Under the pieces are notes generated by a model, which saw only the letters and a list, made by a program, of their open reading frames with translations, did not search any database and was not told the origin of the DNA. The position numbers and the translations under genes are program-made. From the NCBI GenBank assembly GCA_016882165.1, contig VHBV01000072.1:1-6730 (forward strand): a DNA stretch of 6,730 nt, read 5' to 3'. The DNA comes from Candidatus Pelagibacterales bacterium. GTDB lineage: Bacteria > Pseudomonadota > Alphaproteobacteria > Rickettsiales > UBA1997. Shown here piece after piece: positions 1-5,077 of the stretch. Every line of letters starts with the position of its first letter. Position 1 is the first letter of the stretch.

Positions 1-1
1 C

Positions 2-343
2 GCTGGAACAACCCCTGAAAAAACTGATGAATTAATTTCAGCAACTTGCGGTGAAATAAAAAAAATATCTGAAAAAATTACTGACAAAGAATTATCAATA
101 GTAAGAACTCAATTTGAGGCTAGTTTATTAATGGCAAAAGAAAGTACTAGTAGCAGAATGCAAAAATTAGGAATAGACATTTTGTCGCATGATAGAGTGA
201 TTTCGGATAAAGAAGTGATAAAAAATATATCAACTGTTAAAAAATCAGAAATTGTAAATCTGGCTCAAGAAATTTTCTCTTCAAAACCAACATTTGCAGC
301 CATTGGTAAAGTAAAAGATTTGAAACAAAAAATTAGAGTATAA
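2..343 (+). CDS. M16 family zinc peptidase (processing-peptidase-like), C-terminal fragment
   Basis: This reading frame is open from the left edge, in the frame beginning at base 2, to a TAA at 341-343, giving 113 residues. The 5' part of the gene lies outside the window. The visible part matches the last portion of M16 (pitrilysin / mitochondrial processing peptidase-type) proteins: it begins with AGTTPEK, continues with a long helix containing QFEASLLMAKES (about visible residues 37-48), and ends with KPTFAAIGKV. That order (strand, then FKASLLM-like helix, then 'P-T-x-A-A-I-G' strand) is typical of the inactive C-terminal M16 domain in alphaproteobacterial and rickettsial homologues. The HxxEH zinc site lies in the N-terminal domain of this family and would be upstream, so catalytic competence cannot be judged here. 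An internal ATG at 131 gives a shorter frame but is not the true start, because homologous sequence continues upstream of it. The family acts on proteins or peptides in the periplasm or cytosol; the specific substrate is unknown. Confidence 0.85.
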   Translation, partial: AGTTPEKTDELISATCGEIKKISEKITDKELSIVRTQFEASLLMAKESTSSRMQKLGIDILSHDRVISDKEVIKNISTVKKSEIVNLAQEIFSSKPTFAAIGKVKDLKQKIRV

Positions 344-352
344 CGTTTTTCT

Positions 353-380
353 TAATCCTTTTAGCATTAGCGAAGGATTA
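353..380 (+). promoter_or_regulatory. Hairpin spanning the ribosome-binding site of the YgjP-like gene
   Basis: An 8-bp perfect inverted repeat, TAATCCTT (353-360) and AAGGATTA (373-380), encloses a 12-nt loop. It starts 9 nt after the M16 stop codon. The right arm contains the AAGGA that is the likely Shine-Dalgarno of the next gene, so if it forms in RNA it would bury that site. No T-run follows on the plus strand, which argues against a standard intrinsic terminator. It could be a weak terminator, an RNA element damping translation, or chance. Confidence 0.35.
373..377 (+). promoter_or_regulatory. Shine-Dalgarno AAGGA that fixes a TTG start
   Basis: AAGGA at 373-377 lies 7 nt before the TTG at 385. 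The codon directly upstream of that TTG is an in-frame TAG (382-384), so translation cannot begin earlier. The next common start codon in frame, GTG at 409, has no purine-rich site before it. This makes TTG 385 the best start. It is the only well-spaced Shine-Dalgarno I see in the window. Confidence 0.55.
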
Positions 381-384
381 CTAG

Positions 385-1146
385 TTGATAAATAAATTAC
401 TCAAAATTGTGCCATTCAGAAGAACAAGAATCTGCAAAGCAAAATTACCAATAATTTCTAAAACAATAGTTAATATTGCTGATCTTGAAATTGAGTTTCA
501 AAAAAAGAAAGTCAGAAACATCAATTTAAGAATTGCAAAAGATGGTAAAATTATTGCTTCTGCTTCTCAGAAAACAAAATTTGAAGATGTTCAAAAGTTT
601 ATAATTTTAAAAAGCAATTGGCTCAGAGAAAAGCGGCAAGAAATAAAAGAAAGAACAATTGTTAATAAAACTTCAATAAATTTACTTAAAACAGAAAAAA
701 TTCTTTTTCTTGGCAAAGAATATGATGTGAAATTTATAATGGCTAAATCTTCAAAAGTTGAAGTTTCTGAAGATTTAGCCAATATTTATTGCAAAGAAAA
801 TGCAACCTTGGAACAAAAATTAGCAATTATAGAAAAATTTTATCGTCAAGAATTAGAAAAGTTAATTTCCCAATTTATTGATAGATACTCATCATTGATG
901 AACCTTATGGTATCTGGTTTTGGAATTAAAAAAATGAAAACTCGTTGGGGAAGCTGCAATATTAGAAAAAAATTTATCTGGATTAACTTAGAATTATCCA
1001 AAAAACCTATTATTTGTTTAGAATCTTTAGTTGTTCATGAAATGACTCATTTGCTAGAAGTCAAACATAATAGAAGATTTTACAATTTAATGGAACATTT
1101 CATGCCAAATTGGAGGGAAGGCGACAAATTATTAAAAGGCTTATAA
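385..1146 (+). CDS. YgjP-like (DUF45 / WLM-like) zinc metallopeptidase
   Basis: The predicted 253-residue protein carries the hallmarks of the YgjP-like metallopeptidase family (PF01863). A basic strand region, KKVRNINLRI (41-50) followed by DGKIIASA, matches the family N-terminus. TRWGSC at 186-191 is the family signature. HEMTH at 218-222 provides the zinc-binding HExxH, and H228 in VKHNRRF is the likely third ligand. The C-terminal MPNW segment is also typical. The length is close to the usual 230-250 residues, with about 30 extra basic N-terminal residues if TTG 385 is the start. I see no signal peptide or membrane span, so it is probably cytosolic. The family is predicted to be proteolytic, but substrates are poorly known; some relatives sit beside restriction genes, and none is present here. 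It follows the M16 gene by 41 nt and may be co-transcribed. It converges on the DUF1674 gene with 21 bp between stops. Confidence 0.88.
   Translation: MINKLLKIVPFRRTRICKAKLPIISKTIVNIADLEIEFQKKKVRNINLRIAKDGKIIASASQKTKFEDVQKFIILKSNWLREKRQEIKERTIVNKTSINLLKTEKILFLGKEYDVKFIMAKSSKVEVSEDLANIYCKENATLEQKLAIIEKFYRQELEKLISQFIDRYSSLMNLMVSGFGIKKMKTRWGSCNIRKKFIWINLELSKKPIICLESLVVHEMTHLLEVKHNRRFYNLMEHFMPNWREGDKLLKGL
740..781. repeat. 13-bp perfect inverted repeat inside the YgjP-like gene
   Basis: Bases 740-752 (TGGCTAAATCTTC) and 769-781 are perfect reverse complements, separated by a 16-nt loop (753-768). Three further outer pairs (736-738 with 783-785) follow one mismatch. Because of the symmetry, the two strands encode similar peptides here: MAKSS...EDLA reads on both. 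The protein shows no obvious extra residues relative to the family at this point, so it does not look like an in-frame insertion of a palindromic element. It may form an mRNA hairpin. Confidence 0.6.
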
Positions 1147-1149
1147 TAA

Positions 1150-1173
1150 TTTTAATTTTTCTAAAAACTAAAA
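1150..1173. terminator. Possible bidirectional AT-only terminator between convergent genes
   Basis: The space between the stop codons of the YgjP-like gene and the DUF1674 gene (1147-1167) holds an imperfect inverted repeat. TTTTAATTTTT (1150-1160) pairs with AAAAACTAAAA (1163-1173) with one mismatch and a very small loop. On either strand it gives an A/U hairpin with T-rich sequence. It lacks a GC-rich stem, so efficiency is doubtful. Its position between two convergent genes is the main argument. Confidence 0.3.
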
Positions 1174-1368
1174 ATCAATTGCTCTACCTTTAACTTGCCA
1201 ATCACCAAAATGCGTCGGATCAAGTTCTTTTATTACTTCTTCTTTTTTATCTTTGTTAGAAATAGCAGTTAAATCTTGCATTGTGTTATTAGTTTCACCA
1301 CAAGCGCATGAAGGGTTTTGACAGTTGCTTTGTTTAGTTTGTGTTTTATCTTCAGTTATATTTTTCAT
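1168..1368 (-). CDS. DUF1674 (SDHAF4-like) succinate dehydrogenase assembly protein
   Basis: This 66-residue protein ends in DPTHFGDWQVKGRAIDF (50-66). That is the conserved C-terminal block of DUF1674, the family of the succinate dehydrogenase assembly factor SDHAF4, where the usual form is 'EPTRYGDWE.KGR..DF'. Known SDHAF4 proteins bind the flavinylated SdhA subunit before it joins the complex; that role is inferred here from the family. The first 45 residues are hydrophilic and probably disordered. They carry an unusual C16-x4-C21-x-C23 cluster. The gene starts one base after the stop codon of the preceding 123-residue gene, so translation is probably coupled. A strong AAGGAGGTC lies at 1389-1381, but its GGAGG is 14 nt from the ATG, longer than ideal. 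An in-frame ATT at 1374-1372 would have 8-nt spacing and add two residues; I keep ATG as the conservative start. It is probably the last gene of the maeB operon. Confidence 0.85.
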   Translation of the reverse strand: MKNITEDKTQTKQSNCQNPSCACGETNNTMQDLTAISNKDKKEEVIKELDPTHFGDWQVKGRAIDF

Positions 1369-1369
1369 T

Positions 1370-1741
1370 CTAATGTTCTTGACCTCCTTGAGAAGCTACT
1401 TTTGGAAGTTTAGCATTTGTTTGTTCAACAAAACCAAGGTGACTTGGGCTAACTTTAAGACTTCCATCAATTGGTGGAATTGTTGTTCCAGAAATTCCAA
1501 AAGGTCCCATACTTTGACCAACAACGGCACGAGCATTAAAGACATCTCCTGAAAACGGAATTCCAATTTCTTCCATTTTAAAAATGCCATCTAAACCTTC
1601 ATTATGAAAAACTGCTAAAGTATCTCCACCAAAAGTTCCTCCCAGGCCTTCTCCAGTCTGGGGAATACCCTTACCAGAGAAGCTGTGTCCATGAGAGTCC
1701 ATAGAAGCTAGCATTGCAGAATTTACACCTTCAGATGCCAT
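1370..1741 (-). CDS. Gly-rich hypothetical protein between maeB and DUF1674
   Basis: I do not recognise this 123-residue protein. About 18 % of residues are glycine (22 by count), with many Ser, Thr and Pro, no Cys, Trp or Tyr, one Arg and few Lys. There is no signal peptide, membrane span or coiled coil. Two loosely similar stretches, GIPQTGEG (25-32) and GIPFSGD (60-66), might be a degenerate internal repeat. Reality of the gene is supported by position and codon use. It starts 20 nt after the maeB stop and ends 1 nt before the DUF1674 start. Its codons prefer A or T at third positions like the neighbours. GC is about 41 % (148 of 360 bases), higher than surrounding genes, largely because Gly, Ala and Pro codons are GC-rich. 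There is no clear Shine-Dalgarno before the ATG. Other frames are also open over parts of the region (minus 1590-1396 and plus 1325-1552), but they do not fit the operon spacing. Confidence 0.6.
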   Translation of the reverse strand: MASEGVNSAMLASMDSHGHSFSGKGIPQTGEGLGGTFGGDTLAVFHNEGLDGIFKMEEIGIPFSGDVFNARAVVGQSMGPFGISGTTIPPIDGSLKVSPSHLGFVEQTNAKLPKVASQGGQEH

Positions 1742-1761
1742 AAATTAAAATCAATAATTTT

Positions 1762-4041
1762 TTAGTTATTATCGGTTGCGGCAATTGCAGCCATATTTAA
1801 AATATCATTAATTGATGAATTCATAGTAACAATTTGCACTGATTTTTCAAATCCATTCAAAATTGGTCCAACTACTGTACAATTTCCAACTTCTTCAAGT
1901 AGTTTAGTTGCAATTGAAGCTGAGTGTAGTCCTGGACAAATTAAAATATTTGCAGGTCCAGTTAAACGACAGAATGGATATTTTGCCATTTTATCTGGGT
2001 TTAGAGCAACATCAGCAGTCATTTCTCCATCGTACTCAAAGTTAACTTTCATGCTATCAAGAATTTCAACAGCTTTTTTAATTCTTTCTGATTCAGTTTT
2101 TAAAGCAGAACCAAAATTTGAGAATGATAAGAAAGCAACTCTTGGTTCATAACCCATTTTTTTAACTTTATCGGCAGTTTGGATTGCAATTTTAGTTAAA
2201 TGCTCTGAAGAAGAAAGCTCTGAACAAGCAGTATCTGAAATAAATATTGTTCTTCCTTTTGAAATGACCATTGAAAAGCCAAGTAAAACTTTATCTTTTT
2301 TATTTTTTACAACTTTCCAAATATCAGTTAATGATTGACGGTAACCTCTGCTTAAGCCTGTAATCAAAGCATCACCATGTCCACAAGCAAGCATAGAGGC
2401 TGCAAAAATATTACGATCATTTTTCACCATTCTTGAACAATCAGAACGTAAAACTCCATTTCTTTGTAACTTTTCGTACAAGTAATCAGTAAATTTAGAG
2501 TTTTCATCAGAAATTGAAGCGTTGTGAATTTCAATTCCTTTTGGATCAACATTTGCTTCACGCATGTTTTCTAAAACGCGATCTTTTTTACCAACTAAGA
2601 TTGGTTTTCCATAACCAGAATCACGCCACATAGCTGCAACTCTGATAATTTCTGGTTGTTCACCTTCAGCAAAAATAACTTTTTTTGGACTTCTTTTTAA
2701 TTTTTCAAAAATCATGCTCATTGAATTTACAGAAGGATCACGACGAGCTTTTAATTGTTTTACGTAAGAATCCCAATCTTTAATAGGTTTCTTAGCAACA
2801 CCAGTTTCAACCGCAGCTTTTGCAACAGCAACTGGAACAACATGGATTAAACGAGAATCAAAAGGAGTAGGGATAATATATTTTGGACCAAATTTCATGT
2901 CACGATTGCCATAAGCTTTCATAACTTCTTCTGGAACATGCTCACGAGCAAGATCAGCTAAAGCTCTTGCAGCTGCAATTTTCATTTCTTCATTAATTGT
3001 TGAAGCACGAACATCCAAAGCACCACGGAAAATGTAAGGGAAGCCCATTACGTTATTAACTTGGTTTGGATAATCAGAACGTCCAGTTGCGACAATAGCA
3101 TCGTCGCGAACTTCATAAACTTCTTCAGGAGTGATTTCTGGATCTGGATTGGCCATCGCGAAAATCACCGGATTTTTAGCCATTGATTTAACCATGTCTT
3201 TTGTAACAGCACCTTTAACAGAAAGACCTAAAAATACGTCAGCACCTTTCATAGCTTCAGCTAAAGTACGAGCTTTGGTGTTTGCAGCGTGAGCAGACTT
3301 CCACTGATTCATACCGTCAGTTCTGCCTTTATAAATTGTACCTTTAGTATCACACAAAATTGCATTGTCGTGCGGCAAACCCATGGCCTTCAAAAGCTCT
3401 AAGCAAGCAATGCCAGCAGCACCAGCACCGTTAACTACAACTTTTAGATCTTTGAATTTTTTACCAGAAATATGAAGTGCGTTTAAAATACCAGCAGCAG
3501 AAACAATTGCAGTTCCGTGTTGATCATCATGGAAAACTGGAATATCCATCATTTCACGTAAACGACTTTCTATTATAAAACATTCAGGGGCTTTAATATC
3601 TTCAAGGTTAATTCCACCCCAAGTTGGACCTAAATATTTTACTGCGTTTATGAACTCTTCAGGATCTTTAGTGTCAACTTCAATATCAACTGAGTCAACG
3701 TCAGCAAAGCGTTTGAATAAAACTGATTTACCTTCCATAACCGGTTTTCCAGCAATTGCTCCTAAATCACCAAGTCCAAGAACTGCAGTTCCATTTGAAA
3801 TAACCGCAACATAATTTCCTTTTGAAGTATAATCGTAAGCTAATTCAGGATCTTTAGCAATTTCTAAGCATGGAATTGCAACACCTGGAGAATATGCCAA
3901 AGCTAAATCACGTTGAGTTGTAAGAGGTTTTGTAGCATGCATTCCAACTTTACCAGGTTGACCTTGCATGTGAAACATCAAAGCCTCTGTTTCTTTTGTT
4001 GTTCTATTAGTTATTGTTTTTGTATCTTTTTTAGTAGGCAT
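1762..4041 (-). CDS. maeB: NADP-dependent malic enzyme with C-terminal phosphotransacetylase-like domain
   Basis: MaeB converts malate to pyruvate and CO2 with reduction of NADP+, linking the TCA cycle to pyruvate and NADPH. The 759-residue length is typical of the large bacterial MaeB form. The malic domain occupies about residues 20-160 (RDLALAYSPGVA at 44-55, ISNGTAVLGLGDLG at 81-94). The NAD(P) domain follows, with FHDDQHGTA (170-178), the dinucleotide motif NGAGAAG (204-210), MANPDPEITPEE (296-307) and GRSDYPNQVNN (320-330). Residues about 440-757 form the phosphotransacetylase-like domain (EGEQPEIIRVA, LSFSNFGS at 638-645, GPANILICPG). True Pta enzymes end with a DLSRG-type motif carrying catalytic Ser and Arg; here the matching stretch reads QIVTMNSS (736-743). 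The domain is therefore probably regulatory or structural, as in other MaeB proteins. The ATG at 4041 is chosen because the preceding region is non-coding; no Shine-Dalgarno is visible. It is the first gene of a probable three-gene operon. Confidence 0.95.
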   Translation of the reverse strand: MPTKKDTKTITNRTTKETEALMFHMQGQPGKVGMHATKPLTTQRDLALAYSPGVAIPCLEIAKDPELAYDYTSKGNYVAVISNGTAVLGLGDLGAIAGKPVMEGKSVLFKRFADVDSVDIEVDTKDPEEFINAVKYLGPTWGGINLEDIKAPECFIIESRLREMMDIPVFHDDQHGTAIVSAAGILNALHISGKKFKDLKVVVNGAGAAGIACLELLKAMGLPHDNAILCDTKGTIYKGRTDGMNQWKSAHAANTKARTLAEAMKGADVFLGLSVKGAVTKDMVKSMAKNPVIFAMANPDPEITPEEVYEVRDDAIVATGRSDYPNQVNNVMGFPYIFRGALDVRASTINEEMKIAAARALADLAREHVPEEVMKAYGNRDMKFGPKYIIPTPFDSRLIHVVPVAVAKAAVETGVAKKPIKDWDSYVKQLKARRDPSVNSMSMIFEKLKRSPKKVIFAEGEQPEIIRVAAMWRDSGYGKPILVGKKDRVLENMREANVDPKGIEIHNASISDENSKFTDYLYEKLQRNGVLRSDCSRMVKNDRNIFAASMLACGHGDALITGLSRGYRQSLTDIWKVVKNKKDKVLLGFSMVISKGRTIFISDTACSELSSSEHLTKIAIQTADKVKKMGYEPRVAFLSFSNFGSALKTESERIKKAVEILDSMKVNFEYDGEMTADVALNPDKMAKYPFCRLTGPANILICPGLHSASIATKLLEEVGNCTVVGPILNGFEKSVQIVTMNSSINDILNMAAIAATDNN

Positions 4042-4068
4042 TTTTAAAAGAAAATGTTTTTATTAAAT

Positions 4069-4124
4069 ATAGATTGTTTCCTAGAAGTTTAATTTGTGAA
4101 ATAGACTTATAGGAAACAATCTAT
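4069..4124. repeat. 56-nt hairpin with 15-bp perfect arms in the maeB / amidase divergent region
   Basis: Bases 4069-4083 (ATAGATTGTTTCCTA) and 4110-4124 are perfect reverse complements. Inside, after one mismatch (4084/4109), 4085-4091 pairs with 4102-4108 over 7 bp with one G-U, leaving a 10-nt loop (4092-4101). It begins 28 nt upstream of the maeB ATG. It would lie in the maeB leader RNA if the promoter at 4142-4169 is correct. No T-run follows on either strand, so it does not look like an intrinsic terminator. It may be an RNA leader structure, a protein-binding dyad, or a copy of a dispersed palindromic element. Confidence 0.75.
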
Positions 4125-4141
4125 TTGAAGTGATAGTTTTT

Positions 4142-4169
4142 AAACTAATTTTTATAATTTTAATGTCAA
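4142..4169 (-). promoter_or_regulatory. Candidate maeB promoter
   Basis: On the minus strand a perfect consensus -35, TTGACA, lies at 4169-4164. A weak -10, TAGTTT at 4147-4142, follows after a 16-nt spacer. Transcription would begin near 4135, giving a leader of about 90 nt that contains the 56-nt hairpin. The -10 match is poor (3 of 6), so the call leans on the -35 and on position. Confidence 0.35.
4153..4158 (+). promoter_or_regulatory. Candidate -10 box of the amidase gene
   Basis: A perfect TATAAT lies on the plus strand at 4153-4158, about 20 nt before the amidase ATG, implying a short leader of about 14 nt. No good -35 is found at 16-18 nt spacing; TTGAAG at 4125-4130 is 22 nt away. 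The box falls inside the spacer of the candidate maeB promoter, so the two promoters would overlap and probably compete. Confidence 0.35.
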
Positions 4170-4178
4170 AAAGCTTTT

Positions 4179-4934
4179 ATGACTATTTTACATATAAATA
4201 AAGAAAAAAAATTCACTGAATTTTTTGATAAAGCTGATTTAGCGCGTGAAATTAAATTTTTAGTTTTACATCACATAGAAGCAAAATCTGTAGATCAAGC
4301 TGTTGAAATGCTAAAAAAACATTCAGTCAGTGCACATTTTTTAGTTGATGAATCTGGAAAAATATATGAATTAGTTGAAGAAAATAATATTGCTTATCAT
4401 GCAGGAGTTAGTTACTGGAAAGGCTATGAAAGTTTAAATAATAGCTCAATTGGAATTGAATTTATAAATAGTTCGCCTTTTTCCAAAAAGTTTGAAGAAG
4501 CACAAATAATTTCAGGAGTTGTGCTTTGCAAGTACATTGCAGCAAAATATAAAATTGAACCTCGAAATATTGTGGGACATTCAGACATTGCCTATTTCAA
4601 AGAAACAGGTTTTCTTGATCGTAAACAAGATCCATCTCAATTTTTTGATTGGAAGTTTTTTGCAAATAATAACGTTGGCGTATTTCCACTAAATTCTTCA
4701 GTTCAGGAAGAAATTGTCTTGTTTTCAATTGGAGATAAAAGTTCAAAAATTCTAAAAATAAAAGAAAATTTAGCAAAATTTGGTTATAAAGTCTCATCCT
4801 TAAATGACGTTTTTGACGATGAAATGAAATTTTTAACTAGAGTTTTTAACCGAAGATTTAATCCAAGAAATTTTGAATTTAATTCTGATGTTTGGTATTT
4901 AAGTTCACAAAAAGTTTTAGAAGCCTTGAATTAG
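4179..4934 (+). CDS. N-acetylmuramoyl-L-alanine amidase, AmpD/AmiD type, with C-terminal peptidoglycan-binding-like region
   Basis: This 251-residue protein belongs to the zinc-dependent Amidase_2 family, which cuts the bond between N-acetylmuramic acid and L-alanine of the peptidoglycan stem. FLVLHHIEA (27-35) supplies the first zinc ligand, H31. YHAG (73-76) and GIEFIN (92-97, with E94 as the likely catalytic Glu) follow. GHSDIA (133-138) supplies H134, and RKQDP (148-152) gives K149 and zinc ligand D151. The H134 to K149 distance is 15 residues rather than the usual 8, so there is a short insertion. Residues about 180-250 (FGYKV, a helix ending in VFNRRFNP, then LSSQKVLEAL) resemble the helical PG_binding_1 domain seen at the C-terminus of AmiD and rickettsial AmpD proteins. 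No signal peptide or lipobox is visible. The protein is therefore predicted cytosolic, where it could recycle anhydro-muropeptides, unless secreted by another route. No Shine-Dalgarno precedes the ATG; a nearby ATG at 4163 is out of frame. It is transcribed divergently from maeB. Confidence 0.9.
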   Translation: MTILHINKEKKFTEFFDKADLAREIKFLVLHHIEAKSVDQAVEMLKKHSVSAHFLVDESGKIYELVEENNIAYHAGVSYWKGYESLNNSSIGIEFINSSPFSKKFEEAQIISGVVLCKYIAAKYKIEPRNIVGHSDIAYFKETGFLDRKQDPSQFFDWKFFANNNVGVFPLNSSVQEEIVLFSIGDKSSKILKIKENLAKFGYKVSSLNDVFDDEMKFLTRVFNRRFNPRNFEFNSDVWYLSSQKVLEALN

Positions 4935-5077
4935 AATGTTATATTTGAAAAATAGGTTGAATCAAATCGCTCAAAGCAATTTGAAACGGGTGATTTAAAA
5001 ATATTTAAATGAATTTTGAGAAATTTTAATAGTTTTTCACGCTTTGCAAAAAAACTGCCACCTCATTTTCTACGATA
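4935..5077. other. Convergent intergenic region with weak hairpins
   Basis: This 143-nt gap separates the convergent amidase and comF genes. It holds three small dyads. 4962-4970 pairs with 4976-4984 (one mismatch, 5-nt loop). ATTTAAA at 4993-4999 pairs with 5004-5010 (4-nt loop, AT only). AGTTTTT near 5031 pairs with AAAAACT near 5055. None is followed by a convincing T-run, so termination here is plausible but unproven. No gene or RNA was recognised. Confidence 0.35.

Noticed and set aside
353..380. Intrinsic terminator of the M16 gene
   Set aside because: The stem is only 8 bp and mostly A/T, and no T-run follows it on the plus strand. Kept only as a possible RNA structure.
591..782. Minus-strand open frame of 63 codons inside the YgjP-like gene
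   Set aside because: It lies wholly within a clear coding sequence and begins in the palindrome at 740-781, which explains its gene-like start. It has no family match.
1325..1552. Plus-strand open frame of 75 codons, with a hydrophobic start resembling a membrane segment
   Set aside because: It is antisense to two tightly packed minus-strand genes, and the rest of its translation is not protein-like.
1396..1590. Minus-strand open frame of 64 codons rich in Leu and Phe
   Set aside because: It overlaps the 123-residue gene in another frame; operon spacing and codon use favour the longer frame.
4597..4797. Minus-strand open frame of 66 codons inside the amidase gene
   Set aside because: It is antisense to a well-supported domain protein and has no recognisable features.
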